Source: Plectrocnemia conspersa (lineage: Eukaryota > Arthropoda > Insecta > Trichoptera > Polycentropodidae). Taken from it: 64,000 nucleotides of DNA. A program made the translations under genes and the position numbers. The notes under the pieces were generated by a model. It made no database searches, had not been told where the DNA came from, and saw only the letters and a list, made by a program, of their open reading frames with translations. The stretch lies in assembly GCA_009617715.1 (NCBI GenBank), contig VTFK01000160.1:372001-436000 (forward strand). The letters are read 5' to 3'. Shown here piece after piece: positions 1-13,860 of the stretch. The number at the start of each line of letters is the position of its first letter. The stretch's first letter is position 1.

Positions 1-560
1 GTGATAAAAAGTTTCATCAGGATCTCGTAATTAAAGTTCGAATTCTAATAGATTGTTTACTTATAGATATAATGCTGGGTAAGATTTTTACTGTTGTTAA
101 GCCAGTTTAAGCAATTTCCCTAGTGTCGTTGCTTGGCTTATAACAAACTTGCCTCCATAGGGCAAACCCTACATCCCTGACCACTCGGCCGTAAACCCTC
201 AATGATCCGTAACTTCAATGCCGTGTTAGTGAACCCTCGTTCATTTGCAGTTCAATTAAAATTCGATACACTGAAATCGCACAGACCGCGCTTAACGTCC
301 GCGACAAAGAACCGTAAAAATAAATTCACCATCGCTTCATTTCAACTTTCTCATTATCGTTAATTCCTGGATATTTTACACATCGCGCCAACGTGCTACA
401 TTTCCCGGATCGCAGGAAACCTCTTAATCTCGACGCTTTTCTTCTTCCTAGCTACGATTTTTTTACTTTTCCTGCTGCGGCTAAACCGCAAAAATTAAAT
501 TCAAATTTATTTTATCGCCGCGCTTCCGCCGACGTTAAAACGTAAGCGTTATCCGCCTGG
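1..560. other. GC-richer, CpG-containing noncoding patch
   Basis: From about 120 to 560 the sequence is clearly GC-richer than what follows, with many CpGs and no simple repeats. No open frame of useful length or recognisable protein is present. A regulatory role is inferred only from contrast with the AT-rich surroundings. Confidence 0.4.
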
Positions 561-3289
561 TTTTAATTAATCCTATGCAAAATGCTTTTGGCCATTTAAC
601 GTTTCCTAATATATAACTCGGTATGTGTATAACCATATTTCAACATTAAAACGTTGACACAATAATTCGTATTAAATTACACCATATTATATTGTGAGAT
701 CAGATGAAACCTCACGCGTCGCTCATGTTTTCATAGTTGCCGGTGACTCGCTATTTTTTTTATTCGAGTGAAGGTCCTGTTAGAATATCCGCAATGTTTT
801 TAAACTATTATATAGCTAGTTTATTTAACCAATAATTATTATTTCTACGATTTAATAATAACTTCCGAATCTTTTAGACTTTGCTGGTATAGTAGTTATA
901 GTAAATTAGTCTCTTCTTTAATAACCACCACGGCTTTAGTCCCCGGTATATTTATGGAATGACCTTAATTCTCTCAGTTGATACATTTTAACTTTTGTAT
1001 AGCGTATAACTTGGTAGGTATGTACGCGATTAATCTCGTTTCACGAAACACGAAAGAATAAGAGAGGTTTATGTACCACATTTAGATTTAGCTTTATGAT
1101 TTCAATGCAAGTTTTGCCTTTGGTCTTTTCGGTTATTTTGCACCTTAGCGAGCTTTTGCGCCATGACGTATGAACGGTTCAATCGTATGTGTACGCAAAT
1201 GTGTACAAAGGAGTTTTTGAATTCGGTTAAATTTACTTCGTATTTTATTCTCGTTCGTGTTCTTAGTGAATTAATTTCTAGTTAAAATGCGCTATATATT
1301 CGAGAAAACGAATGAAAGTTTTGTTTAAGAATAATATATAACATTCTGGTATCAAATAATACATTGTTGTCGTTTAGTAATTGACTATTTACATTGCTTT
1401 ACAATTATACATAAAATAGTTCATGCCAATAAGTATGTTTGTACTAATTCATGTTTTTTTCTCTATTTTCAGGTAAGATTCATACGTTGATTCTTCGACT
1501 GTAATTTTCTTTATGAGCGGTAAGCGTTTATTCGAGTTTAATAATTAAATAGCATTTATCATATTTTTATTTATATATTTATTAGTAAATACTGTTTTAC
1601 TCTTAAATATTCTCTTTATAACTCCGAAACGCGTGTTTTTGGTGTCGTACACTGATAAAAGTATAAAACCCACACAAAATATAATATAGTGAATAAAATT
1701 TTCTAGTACTTTTAAAACATATGTTGATGAAACTTTTATAGCGTGTTCTTAATAAAATTTAGACACCTTTTTTTAACTTCAGAAAAGGTGAAACGTAATT
1801 TAATTGTTGGCACTCATGATAAGAAAATATACCGAAACTACACTAAATGTCAATCTCGTTTAATTTAACCAAATAAATGAAATTTAGATTTTGGCATTTA
1901 GTAAATTGCTCATATATTTTAATTATAATTATATATTTCGTTGATTTTAATTTTCGACTTTATAAATTATTCAGAATTGCCTTATAACAAGCTACTTTAT
2001 TGTAAAATTGTATTTATTTGTTTATTACAAGTAAGCAATAAGTCACAAAACCCCTTAATGTACTTCAGTGAAATAATTCGTAGCACAAGTAATATATGTA
2101 TATGATGTTACTAGGGACTCTGATTTCCAGTACTTTTTGAAATTCCAGGAATCAAGACTTTTTCTTTAATAAATTCGTGGAATTTCCAGGTTTATGTAAT
2201 TCAATGCGAAATGGATTATGTGTTCATTTGATGTATATGAAAAAACAAAATATTAATGAATTTACTGCATTCTACGTATATTTTATATACAACTCCTAGT
2301 AATTTATTAATACTATATACACTATATATTTATTTATCTTTAGTTATTTTGTAACAAAAATAACTTAAAATACTAAAGGCATTTAATTTTAATATTAAAT
2401 ATTCATTTTGTAAAAAACACGTTAGATTTCTGTTCACAATATCTAAAAACTTTAATAGTTACTATTTAGCTCTAAAATTGCATTCAGTCTCTCTCTTAGA
2501 ATTTTTTATCATTATTATTATGATTTTACTCTGTAATAATGTAACCACTATCTGAAGATGCCTTTATTTGATGGAAAATCTCATCTATGCCTAATGAAAT
2601 TTATTTAAATTTTTTATACATATAAATAAAAAACACCAACTGTCGTAAAAATAAGTTAATATTATATATGTAATATCTTTTAATACTTATAATCTGGATT
2701 TGAATTTTATATGAACCATAGTGTTTTTTTTATACTAATCGTGTTTAGAAGATCAAAATTAGTGAATATAATGTAATTATAATTCCGATTAAAATCACAT
2801 ATTAGTTTTTCCTAGATTTTCCTATTGTCATGAATGAATATCGTGATAAAATAATAAATTATATTATGAATAATACCACATATTTATTTTCATTTGTAAT
2901 ATTAGTTAATAATTATTAAAATAGTCGTAATGATTTACTACTTTGATTTTAATATGGTGTCTTACTACTTACTTAGTAGTAATTTGTTGTGTTTATTTTG
3001 TTATAACTTATTGAGATAATGCCTGCTATTGTGCAGCAAAAAAAATCAGATTAAAATCATCGAAGTAGAAACTGAGTATTATTAGGGATTATGTGTATTT
3101 TTTTGTCAATTCAGAGGCCTTCAATATGTGTAATGAAGTTATTATAAATATTTTTTTTTTTGTATTTTCATTAATTTATTTCGTACTCATTTATTGGTAT
3201 TATTATTTATAAAAATCATTTACATTATATAAAATTAAAAAATATTATTTAATTATATAGTTATATACATACGTAAATATATAAATATC
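561..3289. other. AT-rich tract without genes
   Basis: AT-rich intergenic or intronic DNA. Apart from one repeat copy (family C, 2731-2850), the only visible structure is a short direct similarity near 2125-2190, where two segments carry the word AATTCCAGG or a close variant. No coding frame or RNA gene is seen. Confidence 0.6.
2731..2850 (+). repeat. Dispersed repeat family C, copy 1
   Basis: This stretch aligns with 34669-34766 and 59760-59870. Shared words include ATAATTCCGAT (with the 59.8-kb copy) and CATGAATGAATA, which follows a TTTTCCTA tract (with the 34.7-kb copy). Copies are diverged and carry indels. The family is unnamed; it may be a SINE or the 3' end of a LINE. No target duplication was recognised. 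Confidence 0.5.
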
Positions 3290-3990
3290 TGGGGTACCTC
3301 AAAACAGTAAAAGTTCGACCGTCGTGCATGTACGGCGATACCGCCCAAAGGTTGACTTGCATTGGTTTCTAATTTAAAACTTCAAATATTTTTTTTAAAT
3401 AAGTAACAAACAAAAAACTGGTAGTCAGAAACCTGAACATACTTTACTATGTTTATATTATAATACATAATCTTCCCAATGTCCACATAATCACGATATC
3501 CGTGTAAAATCGCATTCCTTACTCGCGTTAAATCTTATCAGATTTCGCCCATTTATGATACGGGCCCCAGATTTTTATATATACCTGACCCCGGGGTTAT
3601 TTATTCATTTCCCGGAAGCGTTTCCCCAACGTAACGGATTAGGTATAACTGGCGGTTGAGTTGCGGGCATATTTCGCCGGCGAATGTTTTATGACGCGCC
3701 GCCGTCGCTTTTCATGAACTCGGCGGAAAATTTTCGGTGGAAAAACACTTTGAGCGATACACTCATACATATGTATTCAGTGGGTATTACGCACACCTAG
3801 TATGGCGCGGTAATATGTGCATATATCCTCGTTTGCGCGCCGTTCCCCGGAAGTTTGCTTTCCGAATCCATATTTCGCGAATAATTTTCGAATTTAATTT
3901 TGTAGTCGTGATTTGCAAGACTTTTATGTGGTGTTTACAGGCCACGTTTTGTGCGAAAGCGTACGACAATATATTAAATGTACTATTCAT
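3290..3990. other. Two GC-richer noncoding patches
   Basis: A small GC-rich patch at about 3291-3360 and a larger one at 3540-3960 are separated by AT-rich DNA. The larger has many CpGs, including several GCG/CGC words. Open frames of 88 (plus) and 67 (minus) codons overlap it but resemble nothing known and are the length expected by chance. Confidence 0.4.
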
Positions 3991-6900
3991 AATGTATGGA
4001 TGAATTTATGTATAGACAGGGTACGTTCCTCTTCTCCTGTGCGTAAACATATTAGGACGCTCTCACATTTTTTATAAGTATGTCAGTAAGTCTAAGTCAA
4101 AAAGTCAGGCTTTATATATGTTAATATTTAATAACTTAAAATGTTTTATAAATAAACTTTAAAATTGGGAAAAAACATAGAATTCATACAAAAGCCTCAT
4201 ATGTTTTTATTATGTTTGCATAACTGCTGTTAACGCTGTTGCATACGGTATATATTTAAATGTTTGTTTCAATTCTTAATATTGCACGATTCATTTGCTA
4301 TTTAATTAATTTTTGGCATGGACCTTATAAACTAAGAGATTTATTAAAATTGTATTAGGAATTAGTAATATTCACAATATATAATAGAATGGAGTTGTTA
4401 TTGAAGAAGTGATTAAAAAAATGTTTTAAGCGACCGATATCGGAAACGTGAATCAGGTTAATATTATTCATTTAATGTAGAGCTATATGCAAATATATGT
4501 ATATAAAAAATATAATAATTATGGTTAAAAATAATGAAACGTACTTTTACTGTCTCTCTAAATTAATATTCACATTGCATAAAATATACATAAAAGCAAT
4601 CGCGCGATTATTTATCATAGATAGATTTTAATTCTACGAAATAATATTTTTTTTGAGGCTTATTAAATTCATTTTTTGTGAAAATCCATAAAAATAAATA
4701 TATATTAAAGTTGTGTGTGTTGAAAATGTTCACTGAACGATACAATATAATTAAAACAGGCACAAACATTGCTTATAATTTAACAAATTTTAACGCTGAC
4801 TCAATTATTAATTCACAATTTTCGGAACTCACGAGAAAATTTATTATTAATTTGATTTGACAACTTGTGTCAACATTTGCAGGTCGTTAATAATAAATAA
4901 ATGTCAAACTAAATAAACTAAGAATTGGTTTATGCGTAAACATTCTAAAAATGAATATCTATATTATATTGACAGTGAATACATGTTGATCAATTTTTAT
5001 TTAATTAAGTATCGACTTATTTTGGTTATATAGTATTTTTGCATCGGATTTTAATTAAATGACCGTTTATTTTAATGTCCTCGTTAGCGAGGAACGGAGG
5101 AGACTGCTCATAACTCTTGAACCCTTTTTTATCTGGCACTACTTACCGTAGATTTTCTATTATTTTTAATACAAAAGACGACTCCAATCTTCTGATTGAA
5201 AATATGTCACGTAACAGAGTGCATTTTCCGATTAATTTAGAATTTAAACGAGACTTCAAACTGCCGGTTTGGCTACCAGACGAAAAGTTTCAATAGCAAA
5301 GTTGAAACATAGTGTTTCTTGCCATTGACGCAATATGGCCTAGATTTGAATAAAATATTCTCATACATCCATGTTACAGTACAAACAAAAATATGAAGTT
5401 CTTGTTACTTGTTACTAAACAAAAGATTTGGCGCTAATTCGAACGATTTCATTATACATATTTCGCTCTTTGTCTGCAGATGTATTTAAATTTTTTGCAT
5501 AAACGCGAAATGTCTCGTGGGGAGAGAAGAGCGAAAAGTGTATATTTTGTATAGATAATTAAAAATTGATTTAACACATTTTTTTTGATATAATTTCTTA
5601 TCCGTCTCGCGTATTTTGAAGAGAATTTGTTCTTTGTGATTCTACGCCGAAGGTCGTTTCGAAACGTCAAGGGATCGTTAGTGTAACTTGTAACTAGTAT
5701 ACACTTTTGAGAAAATTTCGTGAAACGAAAACGTCTACGTACTGTTAAATGTAGTTTTAGGAGTCTGGTGTGGTTTTCAGAGATTGATCGAATCCAGTAA
5801 ATATTTATTTAATTTAAACATGTAAATGTGCTTAATTAAATTAAGAAGTTTAATTGATTACCGTTTAGCGAAGGCAAACAATTAAATATTATATTAAATT
5901 AATTTATTTCTAAGAACGTTGATAAAAAATAACTCTCTAGAGTCAGATTAATGTTATTTGGAAAATAAGATTAAAAAGGCTTAGTGTATATTTTCACTTA
6001 TGTTGTGAACCCGTTTTAATCAAGTTTTTGTACCATAAAAGTAAATTACGTATTTATTTTATAAATGTAAAATAATTTATGTACGTATTTTTTTATATAT
6101 TTTCAAACAACCCTTCTATTTCAATTTTATTGCTTGTCCATAAACATCGCTCAAAACCACCCAATAAAAAACGCCCATCGTTTCAACTTTGATTCACATC
6201 AGAGTCGTATATTGTTTTAATCTCTCTTTTTATTTACATTGTTTTTTTATTGCAGCAGAAAAACTGTTTGATTATTTGAACCGATCTAAATAATTATTAT
6301 TATCACTCCATAGGAATAACTCAAGATTGCAAAGATCCACCGAGTTTTCATCTTTTCATCTTGAAAAGAGCATTGGCACAGATCCAGTGGGTTCTGTCGT
6401 TATCTGCTAAGATCTTGTAGTAGTAAACCTTGATATTATGGACTAGATATGTTCAACTATTATAAAACAAATATGCAAATATTACGCCTAATTTAATATC
6501 AATCTTCAAAAAGATTTTAATATTTTAGAATTACAAATTAAAAATATTTATAATATACCTTTATTTGGTACGAATAATAATCCTTCTTTAAAATTTATAT
6601 AGAACGTCAGATTTCATTTAATGATAATTATTTATAAATAATACTCTCAGTAATAATGTTTAATAATACTATAAATAAAATTAGGTTTATCAAAGCAGAT
6701 TGGGTTCGAATTCCAAATGAAAATAAGGTTTTCTTTGTCGTAAATAGATAATTAAAATAAAATCGAATTAAGTAATACATTTTGGCATACGTATATTAAT
6801 CGTTAACTGTAAATACATAATACTATGCTAATTATTCTTACTTCACTGTATCTCATTGGTATAACACATGTCACGTTCCAACGGAAGATATAAAATAAAT

Positions 6901-7129
6901 AATATTTAAATATTTTTTCCAAATTGTTAAAACTTTACAATGTAAAATTTTTAAGTTACTTACAAGTTAACGGAAAAATATTAAAAATGTATGTAGTTAT
7001 TTATTTAATTTAATGAGTTTATTATATTTTAAGATTCTTGTGAATCCTTGGAGGACGGTTGATTTAATGGTAGAATCGCGATACAAACAAAATTGTACCA
7101 TATTTGCACATCTTAACGACAAATATACA
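3991..7129. other. AT-rich tract without genes
   Basis: Mostly AT-rich DNA with short GC-neutral passages around 5050-5300 and 5440-5760. No recognisable coding frame, inverted repeat of note or RNA gene. Two tRNA-like fragments here (near 6706 and 7055) were examined and rejected. Confidence 0.6.
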
Positions 7130-7460
7130 CAGCATCTCTAATTAATTCCCCGCGGAATGTTCCGGAAATAAAATTGACCGACCAACGATGATCTATTATG
7201 CAGGCCGTTCGCGTGACGTGATCAGAGGCGGTGATTCGAACATTGCGGAAATGTCGTTAATTAGCGAATGACACGCGCGTACAGGTATTGACGTCGCAGT
7301 ACATCGGCGTTTTGTCGTATATGTCGGTAGAATGACGTGCGCAAATTATGTTTGAGTTACGACGCGCCAGGGGATTCGCATGTGCGAAAATCGTATCTAA
7401 TAACGATATGGACCGGATCCGTCGCAAAGGGTTTCGCTTTATTGAATTTTCGCACTGTTA
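7130..7460. other. CpG-rich noncoding patch
   Basis: About 330 bp with frequent CpG (several CGCG and GCGC words) in an AT-rich setting, without a substantial open frame. Candidate regulatory element by composition only. Confidence 0.4.
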
Positions 7461-8523
7461 AGGTGCAATTGTAGGGTGAAAAAAAAAATGGGAAAATACT
7501 TCGCTCTTCTTTGATCTTAAATGCGGTGAAACCGTTTCAATTTTTACGAACGCTTCAGAAAATACAGTGAATCCCCATTAAATGGAATACGCATAATTTA
7601 TATGTATATTCACATATTAATTTTTTTCTTCAATTTTGCACTTAAATAATAATTTTCATACAAATTCTGACATTTGAAATATGAAATTTGAGTCGACTTT
7701 CGCCATAATACAAAAAAGTTATATTGAAAAGAAAGTCGTACATTGAAAACAACAAAACATATGTAACTGTAAAATGCTTATTTAATCATATTTTTTTTTT
7801 TAAAATCTCCTGAGCTATAAATTACATATAAAATAGCACTTAAAACTAAGGCTTAAAACACTTATTACTTAAATGAGTAACAACACCACAATAATAAGTC
7901 GGCCTAAATACAATGTTTTAGACTAAAATTCAGTCCTATTACTAGACAAATATTTTTATCAATTATTTATATGTTTTATTAGTTCTTTAAAGTGATGGAT
8001 TATTTCCAATTTATTTTACATATTCCAGCTATTTTAAGTAGAACTACAATAATACTTTTAAATATTTTTTTTTGTACAACTAAAGTGGACAGATGTACAT
8101 ATACAATGTACATAGATTTTATTTTATATGCTTGAAGCTATAAATTGTCTTATATTGCTACTTTAACCGTCAATATTTAATAAATATTTAGTTTGGTACA
8201 ACTAATCAAATAATATGAGCAAAAAATAAATAAGTTATTTGAACTGTACTGGAACTTTTCACTTAATAAATGTATTCAAGGTCAATATTTCAGCACCTTG
8301 AATTGATTTAGTTTTTAAATATATAGAAGAAATCTTGAATTGATTTAGTTTTACATCATAGTATATATCGTATGTTTTGTTAATAAAATCAAACGTCACT
8401 CAAATAGGAAGTGACATCGTTTTAAATAACATTTTAAAAATACACTGTCAGTTGACGTTGACACTTTCGTGCGAAAATACGTATTTTGTACTTTTTGTAT
8501 ATATTATTTATATATTTAATAAA

Positions 8524-8525
<2 letters not shown>
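7461..8525. other. AT-rich tract without genes
   Basis: AT-rich noncoding DNA leading into the dinucleotide repeat. The only internal structure noted is the pair of 19-bp direct repeats at 8297-8352. Confidence 0.6.
8297..8352. repeat. 19-bp direct repeat pair
   Basis: The 19-mer CTTGAATTGATTTAGTTTT occurs exactly at 8297-8315 and again at 8334-8352, giving a 37-bp period. It is probably a small local duplication. Confidence 0.8.

Positions 8526-8613
<88 letters not shown>
8526..8613. repeat. (AT)44 microsatellite
   Basis: An uninterrupted AT dinucleotide run of 88 bp. Any open frame read through it (alternating Ile and Tyr) is an artefact. Such tracts are length-polymorphic and can extrude cruciforms. 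Confidence 0.97.
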
Positions 8614-8618
<5 letters not shown>

Positions 8619-8639
8619 TAAATTTTGCAATCCTCTTAT

Positions 8640-9480
8640 AAACGGGTTAAAGTGAGTGCAGAATAATGTATTCATAAATTAATTCTTCTTCCCAGAGGGG
8701 AATACATTTGGCGGGTTGTTTTGAATAAAAACAACGCAGTACAAGTGTCTCACTTTTTATTATGTAGATGGACACTTTTAAAAAAAGCAGTGGTCTTTAC
8801 CGAATGGACGCATATTTTTTTTCTTAATTATAACGTTATTAAAAAACCCTAGTCGCAATTTTGATATTATATGGTTTATCTTGCTGCATTTTAAATGAAA
8901 TCGGTCCACTAGATGCTTTTGTGTATTCTTGGCCTCCCCATACGAATTTCCGTCGGTTGAGGGGTGGGCTATCAGGGGTGGTGTGTGGCTGTGGGGTGGT
9001 CCTGAAAGCGTCAGTACAGATTCAGCCTCCGTCCCGGGAGGCTCTACTCCAACGTTGCTTCTGCGAAAGCGCGAAAATATTCCCAGCGAATTGTTACACG
9101 TCGAAAAGTTACAAACGGGACCATTACTGACCGTTTTGTCTGGAGTGATTTATTATCGCGTGACAGTGAAATGATTGTACTCTCGAAAGTGCTTCTCGTA
9201 TAATTCATTGTTGCTTGTGTTGAAATAAAAAAAATTGGAGAAAGATTTGTCGTGAAAATAATATAATTTTTATTAAAACGACGATGTCCGCTTCGGCTGT
9301 AAAAGGTGAAGATTGATATATGTATTTTTTTTTTGTATAATTCAAACGATTGTTTGCTTTCATTGCCGTTAGCGAATAAAAACGCTCGACTTAAAAGCAT
9401 TTCCATTTCAGTTTGAAAAACTTGCATGGAAAAAGCGACTTTGTGTAAGCGAGGAGTGTTTTTAGTTCAATCCAAACATT
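8640..9480. other. GC-richer patch with overlapping unassigned open frames
   Basis: The core (about 8925-9180) is the G-richest part of the left side of the window. It contains a plus-strand open stretch of about 92 codons (8899-9174) and a minus-strand ATG-initiated frame of 127 codons (9427 to 9044), which overlap. Neither resembles a family I recognise. At this composition about one frame of 127 codons is expected by chance in 64 kb. The frames are recorded, but no gene is claimed. Confidence 0.3.
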
Positions 9481-10620
9481 TCAACGCTGAAAGAAGTCCA
9501 TTGGTAAAAGGACTTTGTTTCAATGAAGTCTCTCAATTGGGTGGCGTTGTTTTTAGAATAGAGAATAACACTTTGAAACATTCAAATAAATCAGTTCAAT
9601 GACTTATAAACAAAGTTTAATTGGTTTATTTATACTAGAATTATTCGACCACAAAACAAACACATTTTAATTGATTTATAAAATTTTAAAGAAGAGCTTT
9701 AAACCATTTTTTAAATTATTGCTAATTAGTTTTGTATTATTTATTCATATTACAATTGCATTTTTATTTTTTTAACAAAAAACTTATGTATTGTATTATA
9801 TATAATATAAAATGAAAGTACTTGACGTGTAATCAAGTGCATTGATTACCTTAGCTACATGCATATGAAATTAAAAACAAGAGGTTGTATATCATATATA
9901 ACGTTATATAGAGTTCTTGACATGTGATTTTTCAACATTTCTAATTAAAATCATTCAGTATAATTATAATTAACTTACAAGATTATTAAAAATAAAATAA
10001 TAAATTTGATACATATGAATATTTGTATCAAATTTATTATTTTATTTGTGATATCCTTTGATGAAAAACCTTGAAGTAAATTCAAATCTTTACCGTGATA
10101 AAAAATACCAAACATATACTGGTTGTCAAGAAGCAGTCTTTTAAATTGGGTTCAAAGCTGTCATCAATATATGTTTAATATTTTTTCATAAATAATATTA
10201 TAGTATATATTCAAATATTAATAAAATCGCAATATATCAAAGCTTTTTGCGTAAAGATACACTGTATATGTGCTTTTATGCGGAATGAGAATTTTATATG
10301 CTTGACGTTTGACAATGACCAAATTTTTCCATCCCTTTTTTGACAAAATATATTGCGTGTAATAAATAAACTGTTATCCTTACATTTCCGTAAATTAAAA
10401 CGATATAAAGTTCGCATAATGGATTTGGATATGTATAACCGTGGTATTTTTTTCGTTCTAATAAAATATATAAACATTTCTATGTGTACCTTCTAGAGAG
10501 CTTGTTAGATTGAAAAAAAAATTTAAACAAACTCGTCACTCGCAACGTAATCGAAACAGGTTTGTTGAAAATTGAATTTTTACAGAGTGCTCGCAGGAAG
10601 TTATTTTTTTGTGTTGCTTT
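9481..10620. other. AT-rich tract with a strong inverted repeat
   Basis: AT-rich noncoding DNA. Besides the 9990-10047 hairpin it contains a small 8-bp inverted repeat with a 5-nt loop near 9832-9852 (GTAATCAA / TTGATTAC). No gene seen. Confidence 0.55.
9990..10047. repeat. Perfect 23-bp inverted repeat, 12-nt loop
   Basis: Arms 9990-10012 and 10025-10047 are exact reverse complements, separated by 12 nt. A perfect stem of this length is not expected by chance even at this AT content. It could be a foldback transposon relic, a cruciform-forming site or a small-RNA hairpin. No target duplication was recognised. Confidence 0.9.
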
Positions 10621-11310
10621 TCACCTCTAAACTCAAAATGTTAGGTATGATCCGGTCGCAATGGGTGCGAGACCCCCTTCTGAGTCTCCATTAGAGGCGT
10701 ATTTGACCCGAATCGGGTATTTTGTGGCCTAATGCGCCCTGCAGGCTTATCCCGAGGCTCGTGCCAAACTTCCACCTCCACAAATTCGGTTTATTCGAAT
10801 TGAATGATACATTTTTGGATGTTTACGCGGTCCCTCCTTAAATCTTCGCGACAATAAAACTTTCCAAATTCAGAGCGTATGTACTAGAACTTTTATTGTT
10901 TGGTGATTTAATTTTCAAAAACTTTAACCCATTCAAAGCTTTCGAATAAATTCAACCGCTTCTTAATTGATCGTTATAAAATGGGCGAATTTAAGAGTTA
11001 TCGCCCGGGTCGTTCATCACGCAGTAACACGCACGAACACAGATTTGTGCGGAATCTAAGCGAGGGTTTTATGACGCCATATTTTCATTCAGCCGTCCAA
11101 AGTTTTGTCTCCAATAATTCATTTCAAGAATTACCCTCGCGAATAAAGCAATATTCCTCCATCGAGGAGATAAGAATAACTCTCCGCGGTCCTTCCAGAG
11201 ACGCAGTTAATTGTAAATCTGTTAATCCAATCCAAGCGAGGGACTCCGAATCTCTTTCTGCTCCTAAGCTACCGATGTATATCGTAATTGAATTCAGCGT
11301 TTAAAAATTG
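10621..11310. other. GC-richer patches with a 107-codon unassigned frame
   Basis: A GC-rich, CpG-rich patch lies at 10640-10860 and includes the small palindrome ACCCGAATCGGGT. A second patch (10980-11300) carries an ATG-initiated plus-strand frame of 107 codons. The predicted protein is Ser/Arg-rich, with no membrane segment, signal peptide or domain that I recognise. The length is compatible with chance. If it is an exon, splice sites and conservation would need to support it. Confidence 0.3.
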
Positions 11311-13290
11311 ACTACATCTTTTATTAGTGGATAAATAAATGACTTTATGTAAAATATTTTTTTAATAATAAAGCAAGCTTTTTATATACGTATATACGTT
11401 TCTATATTATGTTTTTTTTAATTAAAATATGAATAAGTCTCTTATACAATATTTCTATATTTAGGTGGGATATGGTAAACATTATAATATTATTGTGATA
11501 CTATTTAATAATGATACATAAATTATACTAGTAATATAATTAATATTTTTCTATGAAGCTCTTATTAATTACAATATAACACCTATTTAACTGTTTCATT
11601 TAAAAGCCAGATTTATTATATACATATATTTGTTAATATGTAGTTATACTTAAATTTTTCATTGTAATTATAATTTTTTGATGTATAGGTCTAATTATTT
11701 CAAAAATAAGCTCATAATAATATATATTTACTATATATTTTAAATGCACTTCGTATATTAAAAAATACATATTTTTCTGATTCTCGTTAATAATTGAATG
11801 CTATCACTCAACAGTGACATAATTTATTTATTCTTACAGAATAACACTAATTATTTGATTAGGAAGCTCTCTTACAATTTTAAAAAATAATCTATAACAA
11901 AAATTTTAAGCAACGTAAACATATTAATGTCAAATACATTTATATAATTTATTAATTATACTTAAACATATGTACATTTACCTTTAAAAATACTTTAATT
12001 TTTTGCGTAGCTTTTAGTTGTAAACCTGTTTGTAAATAGTTGTTATCAAATCATATATATATTGGATTTAAAAATTTAAATTATATACATCAAGGCTATT
12101 TTTTATTACTCTACAATGATTTAATTTAGAACAAATATTTATTATTAATATTTTTTACAAGATTAAAATAAATATTTTAAAAAATATTAAAAGCATATCA
12201 ATACAAATTTAACCTTAATATTTTACATATATAAAAAATAATAACATTTATTTTTGTAAGAACTGCATGTAAATGCATGTTTCACTAATTGTCTGTCTAG
12301 TTTTATTGAAAGAATCTATTTTTTTAAATTATTTTATCACCATTTCTACGGTGATACCTATGATTTTCTTTAATCGGTAGTCTTTGATTTAATGCAAATT
12401 AAAATTTTCATCAATATTAAATGTAAAACTTTAACGTTAAACATGCATAAAAACATGTGTTTTACAATAAATTAAATTTATACGAAGAAAATATTAATTT
12501 TAAAAATTTTCTTGATCTATTAGAGATGATTAGCATATTTCTATAAATAATTCTATAAAGTTTAAATAATCTGTCAATTATTTATTTAAATTTAATTTTT
12601 TTCAATGACCATCATACATACAATAAACACATCACACAATTTTTTCTTCGATTTAGTTTGTAGAATATATTCTTATTGATACTAATATATTTTTTACTTC
12701 ACATAAAATTGGTTAAGGAAATAATAGTTATTATATATATGAAACAAATATTTATCATAAATTTGAGTATTATAGTTTTATAGATTTAAAACGATATTTT
12801 ATAGATAGCTGTAAAACGATATTGTAATTATAATTGTAATTTATTATCAATTAAAGTTCTTATCTATCATGAATATTTTTAAAAGCTTGCTGAAACCCAA
12901 ATCAAAAGCTTAATTTATCTTTATAATATTTTTTTTATCTTGCCTATTTATTTAATTATTATATAATAATTTATTTTTTAATTATATTAAAACTATATTA
13001 TTCGTATAAATATTATGAAAGATATGCTATTTATAGTCGGATTCAACCGAAATTTAAACATATACTATTTATGCTTTCGACTATACATTATTTTCGTTTG
13101 AAATTGGTTTAGGTCCATTTGTGGTCTACTTAAACATTATTTAATTTGACTAATGGTAAAATGATTAATTAAATAATCCATTTACGTTTGTATAGGATGA
13201 ACATAAAGCAAGTATTCAAAAAAGTAAGAATATTTATTAGACTAAAATTCAAAAACTTATATTGTTTAGTTGTTGAGGCTACTTTTAAAC
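11311..13290. other. Extremely AT-rich tract, no features
   Basis: Nearly 2 kb of very AT-rich sequence with homopolymer runs and short AT words and almost no CpG. I see no gene, long repeat or strong palindrome. It could act as a matrix-attachment type region, which is inference from composition alone. Confidence 0.6.
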
Positions 13291-13860
13291 GCGCTATTCA
13301 GCATATTTTTCGAATTTCCTGAATAAGTTTCACTTTCAAATATTTCATCAGCGACCATGAGTCGCGAATGAATAATGTCGTCAATTTATCCGACCTTTTC
13401 GTATTATTATATAATACAATAATATAATACATCCACTGAGGGTCCTCGAATATTGTATTAGCAGAGAGAAGAGAACAAGTCCGCCACGTCACGAGGCAAA
13501 CGAGGCGAAATTTAATATTGCAGCTGCATGCCTTCATGACTAATTTCGTATTCGAAATTCGACGTCGTTTCGTAGGAATTAAACCGTTTGTTTATACGCT
13601 GCGTATGTAGATTATGGACACGCGCTTTTTGAATACATTATTCCTATAATGTTTTATACTATTATATAAAATGTTATGAATTTCCACGCTTGTGTGTATA
13701 TGTATCGCTGCAAGTTCCACAGTACGAAGTCTAATTTTTCTCTTGCGCCTTTGAATAATGCTCAGTCGCGACTCGAGCAAAGCACAACAAGTCCCGAGAG
13801 TACTCTCCAAGCTAAGGACGAAAGGGACAAAGGGAAAAATAAGCCGCCGAGGTAATTGGG
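13291..13860. other. Mixed-composition noncoding patch
   Basis: Two modestly GC-richer segments (about 13310-13600 and 13680-13860) with scattered CpGs. Minus-strand frames of 79 and 72 codons overlap them and resemble nothing known. Confidence 0.35.

Noticed and set aside
6700..6725. tRNA T-arm-like TTGGGTTCGAATTCCAA
   Set aside because: A good T-arm on its own, but the required acceptor stem, D-arm and anticodon arm are absent upstream. Chance or a very old SINE box.
7040..7110. tRNA-Gly-like D-arm (GGTTGATTTAATGGTAGAAT)
   Set aside because: The TGGTAGAAT word resembles a tRNA D-arm, but no anticodon arm, T-arm or acceptor stem can be built downstream.
8377..8616. Open frame through the AT microsatellite
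   Set aside because: Half of the product is an Ile-Tyr repeat translated from (AT)n; an artefact.
9044..9427. 127-codon ATG frame, minus strand
   Set aside because: Longest frame in the window, but about one of this length is expected by chance; it overlaps a competing plus frame and has no recognisable domain.
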